Part shown: piece after piece, positions 40,901-53,100 of the stretch
Layout: every line of letters starts with the position of its first letter
Position numbering within the stretch: position 1 is the stretch's first letter
DNA from: Bugulina stolonifera
Taxonomy: Eukaryota; Bryozoa; Gymnolaemata; Cheilostomatida; Bugulidae
Direction of reading: 5' to 3'
Assembly: GCA_935421135.1 (NCBI GenBank)
Contig: OW285188.1
Span: 13,679,233 to 13,743,232 of the forward strand
Length of the DNA: 64,000 bases
Program-made: the position numbers and the translations under genes
The notes under the pieces: model-generated
What the model saw: only the letters and a program-made list of their open reading frames with translations
Told to the model about the DNA's origin: nothing
Databases searched by the model: none

Positions 40901-42264
40901 TAGCCCATGCTGTAGTTGGCGCAAGAGTGGTTTCATCTCCCATGTTATAGCATACAATATAACTAAGTTACTTTAAATTATTCATGTTAAAATTCTAGAT
41001 GGAAATAGCAGAAGTTGAACCCACCAATGCTACATCAAAGTGTAAATGTACCTGCCATGCAGAAGAAGACAAACCAAAAGCTTATGAGCGACGTACTATG
41101 CATTGTGAGAATTGTAGAATAACAGTAAGTCAATCTGTTACATGTCGACCTACTTTCTTCTTCCGAGTCCATCTTTCTGACAGGTTCTTTTAATGTTGAA
41201 AGCCGGCCATCTATTTTATTCTATTGGGTAAGACATTGAAAATGGATTCCCATGCGTTAACATGAAAAGTGGTGATACTAGCATGTCTTATTTTTTCAGG
41301 TAATGCATAGTCGGTTGTTTATACACGCCGGGCCACGGAAAGGGTTAAGACCAGCCTATGTTCGCTATCTCAACCCCCTGCCTAGTCTATCAGACACAGA
41401 TGATGAGGATAGCAAAGACTCTGACATTGGCTGTGAATCTCCTACAAATGAAAGTAAGTACACCTACATGTACTTCTATTATTTGAAAAGACTTGCATGT
41501 GCTATTGAGCGAGGGGGCAATTCCAAAAAAGAATTAAATAGTGATATCTCGGATTTCCACAAACTACAATTTAGGTGAATAAGGCTCGTTTGTTCGAGTT
41601 AAAAAAATAATTTGATTATTTTCTTTTTTCTGCAGATGCCATGTCACCTAGTCTTACGAAAGCAAGCTCTCCACTCCCACAGGGTAGGTTGGCTGCCTCA
41701 CCTGCTCAACACACAGTGATAGCAGAAAAACCATGGGCAAGGTAAACTCTTTTACATGCTATATATATAAAGAATTTTAGAGAAAATAATATATTCTTTG
41801 CAACTTTTGAGATGCCATTTCTTAGGTTGTATTATTATTATTATTATATAGCATAGTGCTTTGCAGTGAATTTCTGGTGTTCATTAGGTTTGAAGACGCA
41901 ATACTTTTGGAGATGATGAAGGTTGAAGCTATGAAGAGCTCAGAAGGCCTTGCATTAACTAACGACTTGGTAACAGCTATTTCCTGCAAGCTAAAAAATC
42001 GGACTAACCATGAAGTAAGTGTTGGCCATGTAGGATCCCACCATACTGTAAACACTTTATGGTATAGGTGGTGTGTCTGGTTATGTAATATGTCAGTAGT
42101 TCTAAAAGTTTGTTTGTTTTGATTTTACCAAACTATCATTTGCTTTCCTGATTCTACTGAAGTAAAACAACATAATATAATGTTGCTTTTAGATAAAGGG
42201 AAGGTTGGAGACCTTGTTGCAGTTACTCAGTCAGAACATAGATGAAGATTCAGCTTCTACTTAG
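25994..42264 (+). CDS. GON4L: GON-4-like transcriptional co-repressor
   Basis: GON4L-family proteins are nuclear chromatin regulators; vertebrate GON4L associates with YY1, SIN3A and HDAC1. 28 exons: 25994-26122, 26325-26462, 26755-26886, 27720-27866, 28269-28364, 28609-28783, 29162-29272, 29810-29927, 30294-30468, 30669-30749, 30924-31028, 31365-31537, 31757-31910, 32079-32201, 32572-33166, 33463-33576, 33959-34123, 34323-34416, 35366-35435, 36148-36285, 39612-39773, 40320-40498, 40659-40731, 40999-41124, 41300-41453, 41636-41741, 41888-42014, 42193-42264. All phases agree; 1343 aa. Features: acidic N-terminus; DPDWQDFLKNLMKD and DDDPDADPEYNVLAEPE (family signatures); Ser/Thr-rich exon 15 (620-817); PAH-like helical repeats (about 966-1124); a Cys cluster CKCTCH...CENC (about 1163-1188) then GLRPAYVRY; C-terminal SANT/Myb-like domain (about 1278-1343). 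It is shorter than vertebrate GON4L. An upstream noncoding exon is likely. Confidence 0.92.
27156..27211. repeat. 5-bp tandem repeat (TAGTG/CAGTG)n
   Basis: About 11 pentamers: TAGTG copies at both edges and CAGTG copies in the middle. It lies in the GON4L intron after exon 3. Confidence 0.9.
34446..35050. repeat. Long (AGT/GGT)n trinucleotide array in a GON4L intron
   Basis: About 600 bp of imperfect triplets, mainly AGT with interspersed GGT, GAT, GCG and AGC, starting 30 bp after the exon ending at 34416. The plus strand reads as poly-Val-like and the minus strand as poly-Leu/Pro-like open frames of 150-238 codons; these are composition artefacts, not genes. Confidence 0.95.
35440..35966. 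repeat. 28-bp minisatellite, about 18-19 copies
   Basis: Unit acttacacttactcatgtat plus gtgtacat, with variants tacactt/tatactt and gtgtaca/gtgtcca. It starts about 5 bp after the exon 19 donor of GON4L (exon ends 35435). All three plus-strand frames stay open for 160-179 codons because 28 is not a multiple of 3 and the unit lacks stops. Confidence 0.95.
36477..38312 (-). CDS. Rhodopsin-family (class A) GPCR, peptide-receptor-like, nested in GON4L intron 20
   Basis: A seven-helix G-protein-coupled receptor, 366 aa. Exon 1 is 38280-38312 (ATG at 38312; MSDTNTSVAEQ with an N-glycosylation sequon); exon 2 is 36477-37544; GTAGG...ATAG intron, phase 0. TM1 carries the conserved GN (GCAGN); TM2 has LAIAD; Cys before TM3 (SPAACS) can pair with ECL2 Cys (DQRCTA). 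The TM3 end reads TLDKLIIVAYP, so DRY is D-K-L. TM6 reads CAFLLLTAP, lacking the W of CWxP; TM7 reads LNHSINFFLYC instead of NPxxY, followed by a helix-8-like KFRNEL and a Cys pair (CC) that may be palmitoylated. The LNHSxNFxLYC ending is typical of invertebrate neuropeptide (FMRFamide/thyrotropin-releasing-like) receptors. The ligand is not predictable. The whole gene lies in the 3.3-kb GON4L intron 36286-39611, opposite strand. Confidence 0.88.
37968..38047 (-). pseudogene. Fragment copy of the GPCR TM3 coding region
   Basis: This roughly 80-bp stretch nearly repeats 37199-37285 of the GPCR exon (both contain taatgactaatatccataca and gaacatgctgccgggct), with scattered substitutions and a short deletion near aagacagaaa. 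It sits inside the single intron of the same GPCR gene. It encodes no complete domain. Confidence 0.85.
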
Positions 42265-42366
42265 TTGTATATAATATGGATGGATGTATGCTTAGAAATT
42301 TGTGTATTTGGACACACTGCAATACAAAATTATATTTACATGTAGTTTGTAAAAAAATCTAACAAA

Positions 42367-42372
42367 AATAAA
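42367..42372 (+). promoter_or_regulatory. Polyadenylation signal AATAAA for GON4L
   Basis: Canonical hexamer 103 bp after the GON4L stop. The opposing FASTKD-like stop codon begins only 52 bp further on, so the transcripts' 3' ends are adjacent or overlapping. Confidence 0.5.
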
Positions 42373-42423
42373 CACTATAAATATAATGTTAATGCAATTG
42401 CAGTCACCAGTCTGTTACAGTGG

Positions 42424-45400
42424 TCATAGTGCACCAGCCTCCTTAAGTTTATCCAGCAGAAACCGAGATCTGTTTGGTGCTTTCTCCATTTCATTAGAAT
42501 TGATCTAAAATACAATGATGGTCACCAATTGTAACAGTTAAATCTTGTAGTTATATGAGCAATAGAATAGACATTCCAATGTCTGTAAGCTTCATGGGCA
42601 GGACCAGTGTTGGTGGCAATGGTGGAAAGGCAGCAAAGCAGTAGGAGTGAGACAATGGAAGGATGATCATGACCACAGGGTCACCTTGTATGATCATTAG
42701 GAAATGGATTTAATGGCACTTACAAAGATTGTATTGTGACCTAATGCACGCAACTGTGCCAAGTGTGATCTCTGCAGGCCAGTTAGCTGCAATGTCCTTC
42801 TCCTAGCATTATTCTGGTCTCTTCCGTGGTAAACCTTCAAAAGGTCTGACTCGAGATAAGCTACGATGACTACAGCTTTCTCCGATTCTTTCATTGTTGA
42901 TAAAGTAATCTCTACAATGTTTAATGGTGACAGCAAAAATGTCAGCATATTATTTACTGCACAGATTTTTGCACTTGTTCACTGATTGCAGCAGTGAATC
43001 AAGATTGATCAAAGACTTTACACTGCTTAGAATCTTGCTAAACACACGATTTACTATGCACCAGATGTTGGCCCTCGTTGCTGCATACATTGACTTAGCA
43101 TGTGTTAGCATTGCGAGAGTTGTTATTTTTAATGCTTAGTTTGGCCTGGCCCCGAACACTGGGTCATAGTGCTTGAACCAATGGATAGTTTGAATTGGTG
43201 CATCAGATTGCCCGTTTTACTTTGTTTTTCAATGTTTTGTGTACAATCTATCAGGTGCATTTGGCAACTTGATCATCGGGCGCTTGGTTTGATGTTCCTT
43301 GTAGTTATCTCTGATCGCAGATGTCTCACAAGCTACTTCTGATTTACAATGTGCGCATTATGGCACACTATCACAACGCAACAAGACATTGTAGCAAGAA
43401 GAATCCATACCTTTAAACCAATAATGTTTCAGCAACTGCCGACTTTCAACAATATACTTGGTGGTAATGGCGGGCAGTGTATTGAGACAATCGACAATCT
43501 GGTCTGCTAACAAGATGCAATCTGTCCTGTTAACCTTCACTAGTGGTTCGCAACAGATCTACAAGTAAAACGATAGGCAATCGCTTGAGAGCATATCAGC
43601 AACCTTCTTCTTTTAATACAAACAGAGTTGATATTCACTAAAATTATCAGAATACTCATGACACACTCACCTTTTCAATGTTTCTGTCAAGTTTTGTTCC
43701 TGAGTAGGTCGGACAATGGATGCTTAGAACACCATTTAAATATGCAATATAAGGTATGTTCCGGGAATAAGATAGCACTGGCTGACCCTTTGCTGAAAAA
43801 GAGTTACAAAGAACCGCTCAAGCAGTTTAAAGAATTGAACATGTGTGCATAGCTGCCTTTTGATGGCTCGGCAATATCCTAGAACGTGTTAGAAAAATTG
43901 TTGAAAATGCTGTTGTTACTTGGTTGAGCATTTAGTCATTGCTTGCAGCGACGACACAAGTTATCTGCAAAGACCCAGGTATGAGTCTCACTACCAACAA
44001 TTGCAGAAGTTTTTCACCCGGTGTGCGCACAATGGCACATGGTAAAAAACAGTCTGCCTTGTATTATAATATTTAATACTACTAAAACTGTTAAAGCTAA
44101 AAGGTCTACCATGGCTACATCGACATAGGCCTACATGTACTTACATGCCGACAGCTGTTCAAATAGGAAACTGTAGAGCGAATGAGGGAAGACATTGATG
44201 AAGGATAAGCTAGCTAATGTTAAAATTAGGCTTCGAATGTCCTCTAGGAATTGCCTTGAAGACTCTGGTGATAATATATAATCTATCAGTGGTTTGTACA
44301 GCTCAATGTCAGTGCAACCATACAGAGCTGCTGGAGCAATAACCCGAGATGCCTACAAATTACAAATTGGTAGATTATAATATGCCTACATATATAATAT
44401 ATATATATTATATAATATACATACATGTATATTATATAATATATATATACTACATATAACATGATTGTAATGGCTTTTCCAGTGTAGGATGGGTAATACA
44501 CCAACATACAACCGATAACAATGAAGGCCCAACCTGATTGAAAATAAATCTAGTATAAAATGGGTTGACAATCAATCGCTATCGCGTTGTGCTTTGTTCA
44601 CGTCACAGCTACAGCTATGGTCGCCAACCACAGATTTAACATAAGTCATGAAGGCGCACTTTACTCAGACATAGGGTTCAAGAGTTCCAAGTCATGTTGA
44701 TCTTTTGAGCTCCATCTCTAACTAAAGTGTGTCTGGTATAGCAAAACCACAGTAGTTAGTGAGGGTAGCAGTATCTAGTAGCTGCAATGTGAACAAAGCA
44801 TTAGAGCTTGTACGAACTAGCTTTTAACCAGCAACCAGCGACGGTGACCACAGCTTGGTTATTGTACTATTATATACAAACACACTCCATCAAGCAATGG
44901 GGGGGGGGGGGTTAAAAGTTCACAGAACCCCTCGGTAAAATCCATCGCCTAGGATTCTGCACCTGAAGATTACACGACAAGCAATTATGAATAGAGGGAA
45001 AAGCATTTGCTTACAAAAGTTATGAATGCAAGGTCATTATGCACTTTTGGGTGCGGTTTCCACCACAGTACAGATTATGGTATGGAAATAAATTATAATC
45101 AAAACTGCCAAAACAATACTATATTAATATAACAAAAGCAGGTGAAACTACCCACCGTTTTTACATCATAGCTCTTCCAGTCAGTACTTTTGAAGTATTT
45201 TAGACACTTTTCTGCTAAAGCCGCATCTATATGTCGAGAATTAATCATTTGATGAAACAGAGCCACTCCTTCAACAGGTGATAACTTGTAGAGTTTAGGG
45301 TAGACAGCTTCTACACTGGTGAAAGTTTTATCAAGTAAATAGGGGTATTTTGTTAGCTCATAATTATCCATCGTATACATAGCTTGTGTAAGGCACAAGT

Positions 45401-46382
45401 CCAACGCTACGGAAACGCGCTGCTGGTGATAATATTTCATGTGATGAACAACAACCTCCCACAACAATGATTTAACTGATCTTGTTACTGCATTTCGATG
45501 GAGTTTGGTGAACCAATATGTGCGACACACAACTGCCAGCACATCTAAATCTTTAAACATTGTCGCCGAATGTCTCACAGTATTCTTTGATAATACACGG
45601 ATCATTGAACCAATAATTGACTGGTGAACCAAATTTTGTTTGCTAATGGGTAGAATTAACACAGACACGGCCAATAAATCCACAATGGAATAGGATTTTG
45701 GTAATATGTTGACAGCGAAGCATTCCACTACCTCACGACTGATGTTAGCACTATTGCCCTTGAATTTAAGCTGAAGAAATTGGCACCATGTTGCAATGTC
45801 AATATGCTGCGCATGTTCAACCATGAGTTTATCAAGGTCAGTTGCTAAACTATCACCGTAATCCGACTCGATCTGCCAACTGTGAAAATATACTATCCGA
45901 AGTAGACTAGAGAGATTTGCATTGTTGAAGTCCTTCTTTAAATCCTCTATGAATGTGGTTACTGTATGGTTTAGCTTCAAATGGCCAGCCATCGAATTTG
46001 AAGAAGTGAGCAATTTAACCAAACTTGTTCGTTGACTATCAACAGAAGGAATACATTCTGCTAGCTTACAAACTTCTTCCAAATCTTGCGAAGTCACAGC
46101 GTCTTTTAACAAGTCTGTTAGAGTTTTCAGCTGGTCCTCAGAGAGTTTATATGGTCCTTGTCTAAACAAGTGACTGTCGTAAACCCTATACCTTTCTAAC
46201 ACCTGGGTGAGAAAATCCGTCTCTGTGCGTATGTCTAGATTTTTAAAGTTTAGTTCGGTTGACCTGTTATGCAACGGTCTTATGATTGGTAAACGGCACA
46301 ATCTTCCTAGAGGTGGGCATGTTGTAAATGAATGGCGACATGCTGAATGAATATAGCAGCTAAGAAGCTTGAGAAGACCCAT
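42424..46382 (-). CDS. FAST kinase domain-containing (FASTKD)-like mitochondrial RNA-binding protein
   Basis: FASTK-family proteins bind and process mitochondrial RNAs. Six exons: 45156-46382 (ATG at 46382), 44145-44352, 43671-43792, 43411-43558, 42724-42911, 42424-42504; phases agree; 657 aa, within the family range. Residues 1-45 are rich in Arg, Cys, His and Ser with no acidic residue, fitting a mitochondrial presequence. The long middle is helical-repeat-like and poorly conserved. The C-terminus (about 569-657) reads as a RAP-type domain: VVIVAYLESDLLKV, then LTGLQRSHLAQLRALGHNTI and a final NRSRFLLDKLKEAG, matching the beta strand, helix, strand, helix pattern (G..R...LR.LG..V....R..FL...L). 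The assignment rests on that tail plus the targeting peptide; which paralogue (FASTKD1-5, FASTK, TBRG4) cannot be told. The join at 43411/42911 is phase-consistent but a small extra exon could exist between them. Confidence 0.7.
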
Positions 46383-46789
46383 ACTTCATCACCAGGTACT
46401 AACTGTAAAAAAGTTTGTAAATGTATTTTAGTTTCAAGCAGCTAGTACAGGCAATAGCTTGTAACAATATATAGAATATAAAATTGAGGAACCTTCCAGT
46501 GCTAATGATATAAATTTTCCATTTATATAATTTTGAGGTTTTAGTTTACATATTCCCATTGTTTACCCTCCTCTGAACAAGGTGGAGTTACCCTTAGTCC
46601 TATTTTTATCAGACTACAATGTATATACATGTACATTTTGTAGGTGGCTGGCGACTTGTCCCAGCATATATATTAAAATCCCAGTACTTTTGTCACGCTG
46701 GATTTATTTTTATTTTGATGTTCACTGAGTAGTCAAATAGGAAGGCTTAATTTTGTCTCATGTATGAGCCTCTAAAAAAATGATACCCA

Positions 46790-48320
46790 AACCAAAAATG
46801 ACCCAAGAGAATGTGCCGATTCATTGAACAACTTCTTCCAACAACAATTCTGCCAAGACCTTCGTATTGATGATATTCCACCACTAGACTCGCCAGATGA
46901 ATGCATAGAGATAACAGAAGAGGGTGTAACTAAACTGATTGTCTCGTTAGGAAATAGGAAGTCTCTTGGACCTGATAGGATCCGAAAGCCAGACCTCATG
47001 GTAAACATCCCGACTAATACTGCATGTCTCAGCCATATTTTTCGTACTTCCGCAAAATCTGGACGAACACCAGATCCTTAGAAAATGACTCATGTAACCC
47101 TGGTTCGCAAGGGAGGAGAAAACCTAACCGCGTGTCAAATTATTCTGTTTGACATTCATACTAGGGCATATATTGTTCTTCACTACATTAATAAAAAACG
47201 GGACAGCTTTCTTCATAACAGACAACATGGGCTTTGGAGAGGCATGTCTTGGAAATTCATTTGTGTGTCACCTATCATGACCTAGCAAAATCTATAGAAT
47301 AAAACAAAACATCACATGCCTTTATATTGGACTTCAATAAGGCTTTTGATAAGGTGCCACACAGTCGACTCCTGTAGAAACTAAGAACGGCCCCTGATTT
47401 AAATCGGACTCTGATAAACTAAATTCACGATTTCATCACAAGACAGAACCAAAGAGTAGTACTGAAGGGTCAAAGGTCAAGTATTTGCGTTGTAACCTCT
47501 GGAGTGCCTCAGGGTTCAGTCCTTGGACCCACCATCTTTTTAGTAAAATAATAATTTACCAGATACAGAGACTTGCAATGTCAGTTTCTGTGCAAATGAT
47601 ACACCTCTATACCAAGAAGTGAACAGTGATCAGGAAGCCATAGAGCTTCAGAAGAACATTGATGCTGTACAAGAATGGTCCCAGAGATGAAAAATGCCCT
47701 TTAATACATCCAAATACCATGGAATGGCATTTAGTGCTAGTGACCAACTACCAGCATACAGACTAAGTGGTAGTTACTACTGTTATAACTTGGACTGATA
47801 AAACTTGTTATCTTGGAATTATCCTACACCAGAATTTGAAGTTTGATCAACTCATCACTCAAAAAACAGACAATGCAAGCAGAATTCTAGGGGCTATTAA
47901 ACACATTCTACACTGCGATCCAACCAAAAGTCGGTTACTAGCATACACTAGTCTGTGTAGACTGATTCTGGAGTATGCAGACACCGTGTAGAACCCAACC
48001 AGTAAACAAACTATTGAATACATAGAAAGCGGTCAGCGAAAAGCAGTCCGCTTCATCAGTAATATAAGAAGACGTAAAAGCGCCACTGCAGCCAGAAATC
48101 TTCTTGGATTAGTACCCATTGAGTATAGGAGACCAAACCACCCAGCAACATTGCTACACTAAATTCTCCAAGATGAAGAGAGCCCCCATACAACTATGAC
48201 AACTACAGCGGCAACCAAAGGGAACTAATTTCAATTTCTGCCAAAACTATTGTCTACCGTAACAGTTTTCTCTCTCGAAACATTCGAGATTGAAGAATTA
48301 CCGCTCCTGAATAAAAGCAA
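46790..48320 (+). pseudogene. Decayed non-LTR retrotransposon, reverse-transcriptase remnant
   Basis: Fragments in several frames follow the order of a LINE reverse transcriptase: SLGNRKSLGPDRI (46949-46984), LDFNKAFDKVPHSRLL (near 47329), SGVPQGSVLGP (near 47500), a degenerate catalytic motif (CANDTPLY where FADD is expected, near 47592), YLGIILHQNLKFD (near 47809) and the C-terminal AVRFI and YRNSFLSRNIRD stretches (to about 48290). Multiple stops and frameshifts break it, and no upstream endonuclease domain is seen, so it is 5'-truncated and inactive. Clade not resolved (Jockey/CR1-like). It lies about 400 bp upstream of the FASTKD-like start codon. Confidence 0.88.
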
Positions 48321-50113
48321 ATCAGTAAAATCGAAAATGCTGTAGATGTATCGACTTGTCCACTGTAGCACACTGTTATTAATTAAACACATGATAATTA
48401 GACATTTAACTTGCACAAAATGAAAATCAAAATGTGATAATATTATGTTCTATCAGCCACAACATGTGATAATCGTAAATAGAATGTTCTATCATTCATA
48501 CCACGAGTTAGTAGCCACTAAACAACTAACAGTACGGAACAGTTTGAGCTTCGAATTTCAATTTGAATTTCAGAAGAGAATTTGATATTTCTCATTCGGA
48601 TTCTATTCTGTATCTTTGTAAAACTGCTGTATCGCTTTTTATCTATGTTTACTTGGTAGATTACAAAATTCTACTTAAACTGTGTACGCCTGTGGCAAGC
48701 AAGATTCCTTGGGGGATCCATCTACAATGATATATTTTATTAGGAAATGCAACAAAATAATTTCCATTTTGAAATTTGCAATTAACCCATGCCGCTAGAA
48801 GCCCGTGTATCAAGACTATTTGCGAATACAACTTTATATGCGATGATTTGTGAAACCTGGGTGTCATTTGATACCTGGTTCTGAGGCTTTTAAGTAGCGC
48901 TTCAAGTTCAATCGTGTTAAGGCAGTTTCCTTCTTGGAAAATTGGCAGCTGAACTGAAATGCAATCATAAATACTGCACCTCTCTTGTACATGCGAGTGC
49001 GATCAAAGGATAATAACCTGAAGATGTGACCCGATTCATACCAGCTGATGTATTGCAAAAATCTTATCCCGGTGTGCAAAATCAGAATAAATAATTTTAT
49101 AATAGCTATTATTAAAATTATAATAATTATAATATTTATATTATATATATAAACTAAGTTATATAATTATAGTAGATATATTTTTATCATTAGTTTATAT
49201 AAAAAATAATAATAATATAATTATTATTATTATACAGTGATGCCAATGAATCTCAATTGTTGAATTTAGGAATTTTCTATTTATTCATATTAATATTTGC
49301 TAATGCTTCATGTTACATTGCATTATATGTTGTTAGTTATAGATACAGGGAAGCTTTGAAATAAGCAATTCTGTCTTATGCTATTGCAACAATAAATTTC
49401 ATTAAATAATAATAGTGAAGTATAGCTATTATTATATTACCATAACCATAAAGACAGTCATAAGATTAAGGATGAAGTAATAAAGTTAAAAGTATAACAT
49501 TATATTTACTAATTTTAAATTTAATAATTAATATATTACCATTTTCTTTAATCTACTATTACTTGCGTCAGTTCACACAACTCATGCATTGTACTATGTG
49601 AATGTTATGTTTCCATAAAACTACAGATGTAATATAAATATGACATAACAACACAGTAAAATAGCCTGATATTGTAACTTCTCATTTTTATAATAAGTAG
49701 CAATATCAATATGTATATGAATATAAATATGAAAATTAACATAGGCCATAATTACAAAAAGAATGGTAGGTAATTGAAATGTAGTTTATAATTATACTAG
49801 AATTAGTTAGACCAAAATGATAATCAGCATCGGCACACAAACATGTCAAATCCAATTGAAAGACAAATGTGCTGAGCTATGTAACTTTGGAACCCTAGGC
49901 AATGCAAATTTAACATAATATCCCAATGTGTAAATTTTTAGATATACATGTATTTTAGATCCATTCTATACATGCCAAAACACTGTGTGACTGCTGGGCT
50001 AACCAACTGTATCATATATTATTAATAGCAACAAACTTCATGGGCAAAGTACTTTCTCAGTGAGGTCGTGGTCAGTCTACTGGAATAATTTGTCCCACTC
50101 CAAGGAGCTCGAG
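48321..50113. other. AT-rich intergenic region upstream of UNC80
   Basis: Very AT-rich, with TAATAATAT-type runs around 49080-49230. No convincing exon is seen. It may contain the UNC80 promoter and untranslated exons. Confidence 0.5.
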
Positions 50114-53100
50114 ATGAGTAAACAAGAGGAATATGTCACCAAAATTCCATTGGCGCTACAAACATATTTTTGGCGGATTACAACGTAAGAATATGCAAAT
50201 AATCTTTTAGTATGTTAACTTGTTTGCAGAGAGACTATTGAGATATAGGCCTAGTGCTTTATGGAATCTAGAGTGTAATCTTACTTTCATTTGTTCATTG
50301 TACAATAACAACATTGCAGCCAATACTTGAGATAGAGTAGTGATGGATTGATGACTTTTGAAGAACTTCAATGTCTCTATGTTATGTTCCCATAATCCAA
50401 TAAATAGTCACTTCCATATATTTTTAATTTGTTTTTTAGTCCTTATATGAATCCACGGTTGAGCAAGCAATGTGAATCATCCAGTGTGGTAAGTATTACT
50501 TTGTTGGATATCTGATTAGAGGAAAATCTCAAGCTGTAGTATCCGACTCTCTTCTCTCACTTTCTAACATTACATCCTACGCTTCTTTTATTGTGATTGC
50601 AGACACTGGAGAGGCTACTTGTGCAAAATATGCAGCATGGACTTTCACCTGGCATTACTGCAGCTGTGAGCACTGTTCCAAGATGGCTGTATTTGAAAGC
50701 ATCGCTGCCATATGTTATACATTGTTGCGCCACTATTGTTAAAAACTTTGATAAAGGATTTACTAATTATGAATCCAAGTTGTTATATACCATGCATTGG
50801 CTGTTACTCGATGCGGCTTCTGAATGCAATCTCCCACCAGAGGAATCACTATTCTCTCTCAGTTGCATCCAGCTCTTTGTGTATTTATTCACTCCGCTCT
50901 TGAATAAAATTGAACCGAAACACTTTGACTCACTAAAACTACATCACGGCTTAAAGATTTGGAATGCTTTGTGGGAATACAGTCAGCCTCAGATCCTCAG
51001 CATGTGTACCCCTGTAAAACAAAGAATTGACTCCAAGCAAACAGGTTATTTATTAATGTTATATATAGTAGAAACAGACTTTTCCTCGTCTTTTGATCTC
51101 TACTTTGCTTATCCAACAGTCAAATAGTGGAAACAAGAAATCTTGTTGCAAAACTGTTGAATGCAATGTCTCAGAATATATCATAAACTAGACTACAAAC
51201 TAGTGTTCTCGTTGGTTGCTAACAAATGTAGTCAATTGAATGCAGCATGTACTATTACTTGACTATTTAGATGGGTAGCATAATCTACCAATCGAGTAGT
51301 TCGAGTAGTGACATTTTACATCTCTGTTTTTGTGTTAGATGGATACTTTCAATCAAGCCAGGATTCTGTCTACTATGGCATGGAGCCTGGCGATTCTCAC
51401 GAAGGCCAAGATGATGATGCAATGGCCAATTTATCAGCAACATATTTTGATGTAGCCGTGTTACAGGTGAGTAGTTGTTATCAGTTGACAGCACTCTTCT
51501 CACTGCAGCTATATCGCTTACTTTTATTTCTTCAGCATTAGTCATCTTAACTACATTCAAATTTCAAAATTTGTGAAAACCCTATGTTAATACTGAAGCC
51601 TTGCAGTATTTTATATCTTTAGAAGGCCTCTACAGTGTCTACTAACATTACTTCTTAGAAAATAAGCAGTCATTCTCTGATAGACAAAAGACTAACTCAA
51701 ACAAGTTGTGTTGAATGACTTGTATGTTAACTTGGAACAAGTTCCCACATAATCATCAAATTGTCAGTGAATAGTTGTGTACATTCTCATAAGTTATTTC
51801 ATTACGATGAAGCAGTTTTACGAGATTCTATTAATGCTTTTAAATGGCATAAAAAAATTTACACTAAGACTTCAGTCTCACTTTAACATCGCACTTTTTA
51901 AAAAGTTGATGCTTCTTGCAAAAATATTGGTCAACGTTATAATTTGTACTATAGTCTTGTTATTTATGTTTTAATTTCAGTGCTTATCAAACAGTCGGTG
52001 GCCAGTACGGGGTGTTTTGTGGGCACTCCATTACATTCAAAGAAGACTAGATAAAATATTAGAAAATCATCAGCAAGCACGGGGGTCAGATAAAAGCCGG
52101 AGCATGTCTATGCCCTTGCCTACTATCGAGGTTTGACACAATAGTTTTCTTTGGTTACATATGAACCCAATTTCTTTCTATTTTGAATTTTGAGAAATAT
52201 GGTTACTCTGTTTGTCTCTGCTGTAATAGATCAGTGTGGAAGGTTCTAGTAGCAAGACCTCTGACGACCCTGCTTTGCCTGACGATGAAGAACTGTTTAG
52301 ACCAAAGTCTCGAATCACAGAGGAGACACTGCTCAAGAATAAAAGACCCAAAAGTTTGTGAATATTTATTTAGATGTGTATATAGGATATGATATTTAGT
52401 AGATATGGCAAAGCTGTGATGATTTCCTGACAAATGTTTGCTACACAATTCATGGAGGACTTTGTAGACGTTAATAAAACCAATGTAGAATTTGATAATT
52501 GCAGAGAATTGTGAATTTGTAAATTTTTTTGCTATGGAAAAGTGGGAATCTTTACTGCTTTGCTATATTCTAGTGTAGTTGATTAATGTTTAAGGTGCAT
52601 TTTACATTCAGGATATAATATACTTACATACATATAGTATACATGTGTATATGTATGTGTGATAAGTAGTGGTAGTAGAGGTAGCTTAGTTCAACTTAAA
52701 ACTATATTCATGTCTAATTGCTATTAACAGTACATGTTGTTTATCCAATCTAATTATATATTGACCTAAAGATCTAATTATTTTACAGTGTGTAATTGTA
52801 TATGTGTACCATTTACTCACTGTAGTACTAGCATTAGGCTGGCTATGCTCTAAATAGGCTGAATATACGCAGCATTTGACAGACTTGCGTACCAGGCAAC
52901 ATTAGATTAACAATTTCGCTTTATAATGGAAAAAATCTATAATGTATTTAAAATTTTTGTTCTGTGGCATATATAGTTTTCCTGGATAATCTGATTACTT
53001 AAGCTCTTCTTCCCTAACATAGTATGCCTTGCAAACATAGCCGGTACTAGTCATATGTTCCTATGTAATCCCTAACCCATATGTAGTTGTGAAAAACACA

